5,586 nt of DNA, taken from Spirochaetales bacterium (GTDB lineage Bacteria > Spirochaetota > Spirochaetia > JABEVK01). Made by a program: the position numbers and the translations under genes. Shown here piece by piece: positions 1 through 5,586 of the stretch; position 1 is the stretch's first letter; every line of letters begins with the position of its first letter. The notes below the pieces were generated by a model. The model did no database searches. It saw only the letters and a program-made list of their open reading frames with translations, and was not told the DNA's origin. The stretch spans positions 1-5,586 of the forward strand of contig JABEVL010000203.1 in the NCBI GenBank assembly GCA_013043995.1, written 5' to 3'.

Positions 1-1278
1 ACCTTTACCCGCCTGGGGAGGCCACGGCAAGTCGTTTCCTTTTATCAAAACGGTCGAGCGAACGGCCTGCCCAAAGAAAAATTTTTGAGCCTGACCATCG
101 GGAAGTGCCAAGTGGTCGGGATCTGGAAATAACGGTACGGCTTTTGGACCTTTGAGGAACTTTAATTTCAACTCCAAAACTCGCACAACTGCAGCACGAA
201 CAAGATCGCGAAAAGCCCTATCGGTTTCCATTTTACGAACAACCGCTCGCCGGTCAGCGGCCTGCACGTCTGCGGGTTGCGAGATTAAAAGGAGGTCGTT
301 CCCCGCTTCAAGCCCGCGCAGGGCGGGTTCCGTGATCGACCACTCTTTGGGCTTAGCCCCCACCATGAACAGATCGTCAGTCACGACAACGCCTTGAAAG
401 TGCAGTTTGTCTCGCAAAAGGTCCCTGTTCAGTTTAGGGTTGAGGGAGGCCGGTAGGAGGTTGCCCGAAATCTCGGGGAAAGCCAAGTGCCCCGTCATGA
501 TAGCCGGCAAACCTTCCTGAATGAGCATCTTGTAGGGGATCATTTCGCGGCTTTTTAAAACGTTCCAGTCGTCATGAATGATCGGCAAACTCCCATGACT
601 GTCTTGAGATGTATTTCCGTGCCCAGGAAAATGTTTTGCCGTCGGGATGACCCCGGAGTCCATTTCCCCTCTTACGAAAGCAACGCCCAACCAACCCACC
701 TGGTAGGGAAAACGGCCAAAGGATCGCGGGCCTATGACGTTGACTTCAGGGTCAATGTAAAGATCAACACTGGGAGCAAAATCCATGTTCACCCCCAAAA
801 TTGCCAGTTCCTGTCCCAGGTAAAATCCGGTTTTGTAAGAGTCCCAGCCCAGATTTTCAGCTCCCAAAGACAGATTGCCCGAGGTTTGGCTCGTTCGTCC
901 CTTGATATGGCGGACCCACCCGCCCTCTTGGTCGGTTGCAACCAACAACGGGATGTGAAAGGGGGATTCTTGAGCAGCTTTTTGAAAAGTGCGGACAGCT
1001 TCAGCAACGGCCTTCGTGCTGACGGCGTTCCAACCGAATATTTTCACTCCCCCCAAACCCACCTGAGCAATAGAATGGACAAAAGATTCGGGAGGTACAA
1101 CACCGGGATAGCCCCAAAGAAAAACCTGAGAAGCCAATTCCTCGTCATCCATTGCAGCTGCCAAACGTTGCGCTAAAACATCTGCAGGAAGCTTGTCCCA
1201 AAAATCCAAACCCCAAGCACTTGAAGTCATCAGACAAACTAGGACAAGTAAGGCCGCAGTTCTCCAGTTCTTTTTCAT
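1..1278 (-). CDS. Exported GH3 beta-N-acetylhexosaminidase-like glycosidase (3' end beyond window)
   Basis: Glycoside hydrolase family 3 enzyme, probably removing terminal N-acetylglucosamine from peptidoglycan fragments or other glycans outside the cytoplasm. The reading frame is open for 426 residues to the left edge. Residues 1-23 form a signal peptide (MKKNWR, a hydrophobic core, then an AWG cleavage site). The GH3 barrel follows: ATDQEGG (114-120), NMDFAPSVD near 164, IGPRSFG near 202, and KHFPGHGNTSQDSH (215-228), which carries the Asp226/His228 dyad expected to be the acid/base of NagZ-type enzymes. VVVTDDLFMVG (297-307) contains the presumed nucleophile Asp301. After the barrel, from about residue 400, a segment resembling the start of a second GH3 domain (AVRSTVLIKGNDLPW) appears, so the protein is longer than cytosolic NagZ (about 340 residues). 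An in-frame upstream ATG at 1305 is possible, but the start at 1278 has a strong Shine-Dalgarno and a standard signal peptide. Family call firm; exact substrate inferred. Confidence 0.93.
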   Translation of the reverse strand, partial: MKKNWRTAALLVLVCLMTSSAWGLDFWDKLPADVLAQRLAAAMDDEELASQVFLWGYPGVVPPESFVHSIAQVGLGGVKIFGWNAVSTKAVAEAVRTFQKAAQESPFHIPLLVATDQEGGWVRHIKGRTSQTSGNLSLGAENLGWDSYKTGFYLGQELAILGVNMDFAPSVDLYIDPEVNVIGPRSFGRFPYQVGWLGVAFVRGEMDSGVIPTAKHFPGHGNTSQDSHGSLPIIHDDWNVLKSREMIPYKMLIQEGLPAIMTGHLAFPEISGNLLPASLNPKLNRDLLRDKLHFQGVVVTDDLFMVGAKPKEWSITEPALRGLEAGNDLLLISQPADVQAADRRAVVRKMETDRAFRDLVRAAVVRVLELKLKFLKGPKAVPLFPDPDHLALPDGQAQKFFFGQAVRSTVLIKGNDLPWPPQAGKG

Positions 1279-1284
1279 CTCCTT
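1279..1284 (-). promoter_or_regulatory. Shine-Dalgarno directly abutting the GH3 start codon
   Basis: Read on the minus strand, AAGGAG ends at the base immediately before the ATG at 1278, so spacing is zero instead of the usual 5-9 bases. The alternative in-frame ATG at 1303-1305 would add nine residues (MGFAVRQKE) and has only GGAA about six bases upstream. The strong purine run supports translation beginning in this area but does not fully settle which ATG is used. Confidence 0.45.
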
Positions 1285-1311
1285 TTGTCTTACCGCAAAG
1301 CCCATTAAAAT
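1285..1311 (+). promoter_or_regulatory. Possible weak sigma-70-type promoter for the rightward gene
   Basis: TTGTCT matches four of six positions of the -35 consensus and TAAAAT five of six of the -10 consensus, but they are only 15 bases apart. Transcription would start near 1318, just before the hairpin at 1319-1348 and about 57 bases before the ATG at 1375. The position is sensible, but the match is no better than often arises by chance in A/T-rich DNA. Confidence 0.15.
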
Positions 1312-1318
1312 TCCAGAC

Positions 1319-1353
1319 AAAAGTGAGGACGGCGTTCTGATGACTTTTTTTTT
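1319..1353 (+). terminator. Hairpin followed by T9 in the divergent leader (terminator-like)
   Basis: Reading rightward, AAAAGT (1319-1324) can pair with ACTTTT (1343-1348). Inside it, AGGAC (1326-1330) pairs with GTTCT (1334-1338) across a GGC loop, with one G-T wobble and an internal bulge. The run of nine T residues (1345-1353) follows directly, partly used in the stem. This is the layout of a weak intrinsic terminator, yet no rightward gene lies upstream, so it could act only on the leader of the gene starting at 1375 or be a chance structure. Confidence 0.25.
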
Positions 1354-1374
1354 AGGCCCCGTTATTTTAGGACT

Positions 1375-2775
1375 ATGCGAAAGATGCTTTTTCTGATGAT
1401 TTTCTGGACGCTGAGCGCTCTCGGAAGTCTTTGGGCATTCAGGTTGGAGCCCCTCAAGCTCCTCAAGGACCTGCCTCCCCCAGGCGTCCCCCTCACGCTC
1501 CCCCAAATTATCCGGCTGTCGTTGGTTTTCTCGGGTGCATCTGAAGCTACCACTGCTTCTGACGAAAAATTTCTCAACGGGTTGGCGGCTCAACTCAAAA
1601 ATCAGCTTTCCGGTTTTTCAAACGAAGCCCTGGGTGAACATCTCTTGCTCACCCTTCATCAAATGATTTTCAAAAACTACTCCCTTCTGCAGACACGCGT
1701 TGACACCCTTCTGGCAACAGGGGCCTACAACTGTGTGTCCTCGGCCCTCGTCTACACCATTTTGGGGCGAGCCTTAGGTTTGGATGTCCAAGCCGTCTCG
1801 GTTCCTTCGCACGTCTTTTGCCGTGTTGTTTTTCCGGATCGATCCGTGGACGTGGAAACAACCACAGCTGAGGGTTTTGATCCCGGGACAAAAAAAGAAT
1901 TTCACGATCATTTCACGGGAGCAACAGGCTACACCTACGTTCCACCAGGAAACTACAGGGAGCGGACAGATATAGGAGCCAGGGGCTTACTGGGTCTGCT
2001 CCTCCAGAACAAAATCGCCGCGTACGAAGCTTCGGGGGAACCGCTGGAGGCCTTGGGACCTGCCATCGACCGTTGGACACTCGAACGCTCTTCCCAAGCT
2101 TTTGAGACGCTGAGCCTGAGTTTCCAGAACGCCATCGCATTTCAGAACGGTCGTGAAGAATACCCCGCAGCGTTGGAACTGATCAAAAACCTGGAAAAAT
2201 GGACTGGAACCACGGCCCTCGTACATCGGTTAGCTGACACCGTCGTGAGCAATCAAGCCAACAAGTTGCTCCAACTCAACAAACCCGAAGAAGCCCTCAA
2301 GCTCGCCGACGATTGGCGGTCTTCAGGAGAACTCGACCCTCAGGCGGCCGACAAAATCCGTCAGGTTGCCTGGGACAATCAGCTCAGCACGGGTTTGGAC
2401 GCACTTTCTGAACCCGAGGCCGTAAAAAAAATCAACGCGGCATTTCAGTCTCGTCAGATTTCGTCTGAACGCCGACTCAAGCTCTTGACTTGGGTGGAAG
2501 GCCAACAACTTGTCAAAACCTCGAATACCCAGGGTCCTCAAGCCGGGTTGGACTACTGGAAGGGACTTCCAGAAGAACTGCGTCAGACCCCCCAGATGAG
2601 CGAGTTTGAAGCACAGCTCAAAGAAAACTGGGCGGCGCAAATTCACAACGATTTCGCTAGGCTGTGGAATTCCCGACAGCCCGAGCAAGCCAAAAAAATT
2701 CTTCAGGAAGGATTGAAGGAACTGCCAGACAGCCAGCTTTTAAACGCCGACTGGAACGCTATCCAGACCCGGTGA
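1375..2775 (+). CDS. Exported transglutaminase-like (Cys-His-Asp) protein with helical repeat-like tail
   Basis: The protein has 466 residues. Residues 1-21 form a signal peptide (MRK, hydrophobic stretch, SLWA), suggesting export. A transglutaminase/papain-like core follows: YNCVSSA gives candidate nucleophile Cys120, PSHVFC gives His146, and VDVETT supplies Asp159, then GFDPGTKKEFHDHF and TYVPPGNYRERTDIG. This order matches the transglutaminase-like superfamily, where such cores act as proteases, cross-linkers, or inactive binding modules; the reaction here is unknown. From about residue 205 to the end it is almost wholly alpha-helical, with TPR-like stretches such as ANKLLQLNKPEEALKLAD (295-312) and EQAKKILQEGLKELPDS (437-453), suggesting a protein-binding solenoid. 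The ATG at 1375 has only AGGA two bases upstream. Met4 at 1384 has better spacing (11) but loses the positively charged n-region. I recall similar proteins in treponemes; no name is assigned. The GH3 gene is divergent to it. Confidence 0.88.
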   Translation: MRKMLFLMIFWTLSALGSLWAFRLEPLKLLKDLPPPGVPLTLPQIIRLSLVFSGASEATTASDEKFLNGLAAQLKNQLSGFSNEALGEHLLLTLHQMIFKNYSLLQTRVDTLLATGAYNCVSSALVYTILGRALGLDVQAVSVPSHVFCRVVFPDRSVDVETTTAEGFDPGTKKEFHDHFTGATGYTYVPPGNYRERTDIGARGLLGLLLQNKIAAYEASGEPLEALGPAIDRWTLERSSQAFETLSLSFQNAIAFQNGREEYPAALELIKNLEKWTGTTALVHRLADTVVSNQANKLLQLNKPEEALKLADDWRSSGELDPQAADKIRQVAWDNQLSTGLDALSEPEAVKKINAAFQSRQISSERRLKLLTWVEGQQLVKTSNTQGPQAGLDYWKGLPEELRQTPQMSEFEAQLKENWAAQIHNDFARLWNSRQPEQAKKILQEGLKELPDSQLLNADWNAIQTR

Positions 2776-2779
2776 CTCC

Positions 2780-3574
2780 TCAAGCATTTTTAAAGGCGAC
2801 AGCAGAAATCGTTCGCCTGCCGTGAGCGTATTCGACCTCGGCCAACCGAACAATACGGTAGCCCGCAGCTTCAAAGTTGGACTGATTTTTGACGTTGTCA
2901 TGAAAGCCGTCGGCGTGTTCCAAAGTTTCGATCAAGTCTGAATCCTGACACAGGACCAGCACGTGATCTCCGTAACAAACACAATCAAAAGGAATGAAAC
3001 GGTCTACCTGCAAGTCTCCTGCTGTAACAGCGCGTACAGCAGCCGTCTCAATCGAAGCTTGCTTTGCTTCTAATTTAATCATTCGAGCTTTGGCATCGGG
3101 TACGGCTTCACCGATGGCCTGGCTGACCCAATCGAGTAAGTGTTCCCTGAGATCGGTCAAACTTTCAAGCTGTTGAAAGTTTTCAAGAACATCCGAACCG
3201 GATAAAACCTTGGCAAGGCCCGATATTTCCTTCAGATACAGATTCCGTTGAGCGTCGGGTACGTAGTACATCACCAAAAGATGCACAGGTTTAGCGTCGA
3301 TAGCTCCGTAATCGATCCCTTTAGGTGACCAACCTACTGCGCAAAGAAGTTCACCATCAGCATTGGTCCGGCAATGGGGAACAGCAACCCCTTTTCCTAT
3401 GCCCGTGTTAAAGGTGGCTTCGCGGTCCATGACAGCTTTGACCAAATCTGTCCCCGAGCCAATATCTGGGATGGCCTCAATTAGAAGTGCCAGATATTCC
3501 AATGCTTTTTCTTTGCTGACTTCAGGCAACTCAACCAGGCGGCCTTCTTGCAGAGCATCCAGTAAACTTCTCAT
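2780..3574 (-). CDS. PTS EIIA-domain protein (fructose/Ntr type) with unidentified C-terminal domain, coupled to mgtA
   Basis: Soluble protein of 264 residues. Residues 1-155 look like a PTS EIIA type-2 domain (fructose/mannitol/PtsN family). It has REATFNTGIGKGVAVPHCRT (51-70), where His67 is the expected phosphorylation site, then VHLLVMYYVPD (97-107) and LKEISGLAKVL (114-124). EIIA domains either pass phosphate to sugar transporters or, in PtsN-like forms, regulate partners such as K+ transport proteins. No EIIB, EIIC or sugar genes are visible here, so a regulatory role is inferred. Residues 158-187 look like a helical linker. Residues 188-264 form a small alpha/beta-looking domain with Cys198, Cys200 and Cys209 that I do not recognise. 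The ATG at 3574 is chosen because it overlaps the mgtA stop (ATGA) and has GGAGG nine bases upstream. The frame stays open upstream to 3859, but that part lies over mgtA codons. The stop is four bases from that of the convergent gene. Confidence 0.9.
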   Translation of the reverse strand: MRSLLDALQEGRLVELPEVSKEKALEYLALLIEAIPDIGSGTDLVKAVMDREATFNTGIGKGVAVPHCRTNADGELLCAVGWSPKGIDYGAIDAKPVHLLVMYYVPDAQRNLYLKEISGLAKVLSGSDVLENFQQLESLTDLREHLLDWVSQAIGEAVPDAKARMIKLEAKQASIETAAVRAVTAGDLQVDRFIPFDCVCYGDHVLVLCQDSDLIETLEHADGFHDNVKNQSNFEAAGYRIVRLAEVEYAHGRRTISAVAFKNA

Positions 3575-3588
3575 CCGCCTATCCCTCC
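3571..3588 (-). promoter_or_regulatory. ATGA stop/start overlap with Shine-Dalgarno: translational coupling
   Basis: On the minus strand the mgtA stop TGA (3573-3571) overlaps the EIIA-protein start ATG (3574-3572) by two bases within ATGA. A GGAGG at 3588-3584, nine bases before the ATG and inside the last mgtA codons (Gly-Gly-Ile-Gly-Gly), can serve as ribosome binding site. This arrangement usually means co-transcription and coupled translation, giving linked amounts of the two proteins. Confidence 0.85.
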
Positions 3589-5586
3589 AAAGTGTCGATG
3601 GAACCAAGTCTTCACGTTGTGCGTTAAAATGGCATAAAGCAAAAGATAACCCAAGCAGAAAGGCCAGAAGATGGCCGGTAACGGCACCATGCCCAGATCG
3701 AGGGCAAAAGGCGTGTACGGAAGAATCGCCCCGATCAGCATAATCACCAAGGTCGTCATGGTCATGGAAAAGCTGGCCCGGCTTTGGATAAAAGGGATCT
3801 TGTTCGTCCGGATGATGTGGACGATCAATGTTTGTGTCAACAAAGACTCGACGAACCACCCCGTGTTGAAAAGGTGGGCGGCATAGCTCGTGTTAGGGTC
3901 GGAAAGGTTGGCAATCTTGCTAAAATAATCTGCAAGGTTGGCAGGAGGCGCCAAGCTGAATTGGCTTGAAGCTTTGAAAAAGAACCACATCAGCGCAAAG
4001 GTTGCGTAATCAAAAATGGAGCTGATCGGTCCGATGTAGACCATGAATCGCCGTATAAAACGGATATCCCAAGACTGGGGCTTGTTAGCAAACTCGGGAT
4101 CGACGTTGTCGAGGGGAATGGCCGTTTGAGACATGTCGTAGAGCAAATTGTTCAGAAGGATCTGAACAGGCTGCATCGGTAAAAAGGGAAAGAGGTAACT
4201 TGCGCCAATGACAGAAAACATATTGCCGAAATTGGAGCTGGCCCCCATTTTGATGTACTTGATAATGTTATTGAAAGTTTTTCGGCCCTCAATAATGCCG
4301 TCTTCTAGAACAAGGAGGTTTTTTTCCAAAAGGATAATATCGGCAGACTCTTTAGCGACATCGACGGCCGTATCGACAGAAATCCCAACGTCAGCGGCTT
4401 TCATGGCGGACGCATCGTTGATGCCGTCACCCATGAAACCTACAACGTGACCGGCCGACCGCAAGGCTTTTATGATCGACTCTTTCTGATCTGGCGTCAG
4501 GTGGGCAAAAACATCAAACTCGAGGGCCGTTTTGGCAAAATCCTCGGGTCCCATGCTCGCCAATTCTTTCCCCGTGATGACCCTTTGAACGTCAAAACCC
4601 ACATCGCGGCAGACCTTTGCCGTCACCAGTTCATTGTCGCCCGTTAGAACCTTCACCCGGACACCGTATTCACGCAAGGAGGCAATGGCCTTTTCGGCAG
4701 AATCTTTGGGAGGATCAAGAAAAGCCAGGTAGCCCAAAAGCACAAGCCCCGATTCGTCGCCTACCGAGAAAACAGTTTGCTCCTTTGAAAACTCCCTGTA
4801 GGCAATCGCAAGGACGCGATAACCCTGAGAGGAAAGACGCATGTATTCTTCAGTGATATCATTCTTGATGATTTCGATCATGGGAAAGATATCATCATCA
4901 ATTTGGTACTTGTCGCAGGCCGCAAAAACGGCTTCAACCGATCCCTTGCAAATCAAGACGTGGTGATCTTCATAATCCAGAACAACGCTCATGCGTTTTC
5001 TCTGAAAGTCAAAAGGAATCTCATCGATCTTTTTGCAAGTCGTTTCGACGTCCAGATCGTCGTGAGAAAGAATTGACAGGTCAAGCAAGTTGCGCAAACC
5101 CGTCTGGTAGTAACTGTTCATGTAGGCGTAGCGGAGAACATCATCCGAAAAACGGTTCGTCACGTCGACGTGTTTCTCAAGGATGACCTTGTCCTGGGTG
5201 ATGGTCCCTGTTTTGTCGGTGCAAAGAATATCTATCGCGCCGAGATTTTGAATGGATTTCAATTTTTTGACGATGACCTTTTTACGCGACATAAAAAGCG
5301 CACCCTTGGACAAGCAAACGGTGACGATCATGGGAAGCATTTCAGGAGTGAGCCCGACTGCTATCGAAAGTCCAAAGAGCAAGGCGTCGAGCCAATTGTG
5401 CTTTGTAATCCCGACAATGAGGAAAGTGATGCTGACCATCACAATCATAAAGCGGATCATCAACCAAACAAACTTTTTGACACCCTTGTCAAAGTCTGTC
5501 GAGGCGTTGGGTGCTGCAAGATTCGCCGAAATACTGCCCAGAAAGGTCCGCATGCCTGTGTTGATCACAAAGCCGCGGGCCGCTCC
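3571..5586 (-). CDS. mgtA: Magnesium-importing P-type ATPase, MgtA/MgtB type (5' end beyond window)
   Basis: P3B-type ATPase of the inner membrane that imports Mg2+ using ATP. The visible 671 residues are the C-terminal three quarters of a family about 900 residues long; the N-terminus, M1-M2 and most of the actuator domain lie beyond the right edge. In fragment numbering: end of the actuator domain (about 1-30); M3 (about 38-62); M4 with VGLTPEMLPM (77-86), a signature of this subfamily; CTDKTGTIT with phosphorylated Asp124; nucleotide domain with FDFQRKRMS (193-201) and KGS (214-216); TGDN (315-318) and GDGINDA (386-392) of the P domain; then M5-M10. NNLLYDMSQTAIPLDNVD (479-496) matches the MgtA M6 region that helps form the ion site. 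The C-terminus is intact, ending HRHFGGIGG. All visible catalytic motifs are present, so the pump is probably functional. The GTG at 5568 is internal, not the start, because upstream codons (GAARGF) continue the family sequence. It is followed by the coupled EIIA gene. Confidence 0.96.
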   Translation of the reverse strand, partial: GAARGFVINTGMRTFLGSISANLAAPNASTDFDKGVKKFVWLMIRFMIVMVSITFLIVGITKHNWLDALLFGLSIAVGLTPEMLPMIVTVCLSKGALFMSRKKVIVKKLKSIQNLGAIDILCTDKTGTITQDKVILEKHVDVTNRFSDDVLRYAYMNSYYQTGLRNLLDLSILSHDDLDVETTCKKIDEIPFDFQRKRMSVVLDYEDHHVLICKGSVEAVFAACDKYQIDDDIFPMIEIIKNDITEEYMRLSSQGYRVLAIAYREFSKEQTVFSVGDESGLVLLGYLAFLDPPKDSAEKAIASLREYGVRVKVLTGDNELVTAKVCRDVGFDVQRVITGKELASMGPEDFAKTALEFDVFAHLTPDQKESIIKALRSAGHVVGFMGDGINDASAMKAADVGISVDTAVDVAKESADIILLEKNLLVLEDGIIEGRKTFNNIIKYIKMGASSNFGNMFSVIGASYLFPFLPMQPVQILLNNLLYDMSQTAIPLDNVDPEFANKPQSWDIRFIRRFMVYIGPISSIFDYATFALMWFFFKASSQFSLAPPANLADYFSKIANLSDPNTSYAAHLFNTGWFVESLLTQTLIVHIIRTNKIPFIQSRASFSMTMTTLVIMLIGAILPYTPFALDLGMVPLPAIFWPFCLGYLLLYAILTHNVKTWFHRHFGGIGG

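Larger units (their letters stand above)
1279..1374. promoter_or_regulatory. Divergent intergenic region between GH3 and transglutaminase-like genes
   Basis: These 96 bases separate two divergently transcribed genes for exported proteins, so promoters for both should lie here or within the 5' ends of the genes. The stretch is A/T-rich relative to its flanks and contains a nine-base T run at 1345-1353 (an A-tract when read leftward). I find no convincing sigma-70 pair for the leftward gene. For the rightward gene, TTGTCT (1285-1290) and TAAAAT (1306-1311) could form a weak -35/-10 pair, but the 15-base spacing is short. Confidence 0.45.

Noticed and set aside
574..1176. A 200-codon open frame on the plus strand
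   Set aside because: It lies antisense to the conserved GH3 coding sequence, its product has no recognisable motif, and the minus-strand frame carries all catalytic signatures.
1225..1344. GTCATCAG (1225-1232) and its complement CTGATGAC (1337-1344) as an inverted repeat
   Set aside because: Eight bases separated by about 100 bases, with one arm inside the GH3 signal peptide codons, is expected by chance.
2323..2688. A 121-codon minus-strand open frame
   Set aside because: It is a shadow of the helical tail of the transglutaminase-like gene, with no ribosome site or motif of note.
3575..3859. N-terminal extension of the EIIA protein by 95 residues
   Set aside because: This region encodes the conserved last membrane helices of MgtA in another frame; the extension is low-complexity (His/Asp/Arg-rich) and the ATG at 3574 has a good ribosome site and the ATGA overlap.
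5566..5568. GTG as the real start of the magnesium ATPase
   Set aside because: The frame continues upstream to the window edge with family-like sequence, and a start here would remove the actuator domain and two membrane helices.
1..5586. tRNA, rRNA, CRISPR, insertion sequences, tandem repeats
   Set aside because: None seen on reading both strands; almost all sequence is accounted for by four protein genes.

Overview
The window reads as ordinary bacterial chromosome, densely packed with four protein genes (two cut by the window edges). The protein types point to a spirochaete of the Treponema/Spirochaeta group. The clues are an exported GH3 glycosidase with an ATDQEGGWVRHIK signature, and a transglutaminase-like/helical-repeat protein with a YNCVSSA...PSHVFC...VDVETT signature. 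I recognise both from spirochaete genomes by recollection, not by a search. Phylum confidence is moderate. I see no RNA genes, mobile elements, CRISPR arrays or tandem repeats.

Left half (1-2775): two divergent genes share a 96-bp intergenic region (1279-1374). Leftward is a secreted or periplasmic GH3 beta-N-acetylhexosaminidase-like enzyme, whose C-terminus lies beyond the left edge. Rightward is an exported protein with a Cys-His-Asp transglutaminase-like core followed by a long alpha-helical repeat-like tail. Both start with clear signal peptides, so both probably act in the cell envelope. The intergenic DNA holds a hairpin followed by nine T residues.

Right half (2780-5586, all minus strand): the C-terminal three quarters of an MgtA-type P-type Mg2+-importing ATPase is followed, through an ATGA stop/start overlap, by a soluble protein. 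That protein has an N-terminal PTS EIIA (fructose/mannitol/Ntr type) domain with its phosphorylatable histidine and an unrecognised C-terminal domain. The tight coupling suggests that the EIIA-like protein monitors or regulates the magnesium pump, which would be a PTS link to Mg2+ uptake. This is the most interesting point in the window. The transglutaminase-like and EIIA genes converge with only 4 bp between their stop codons.
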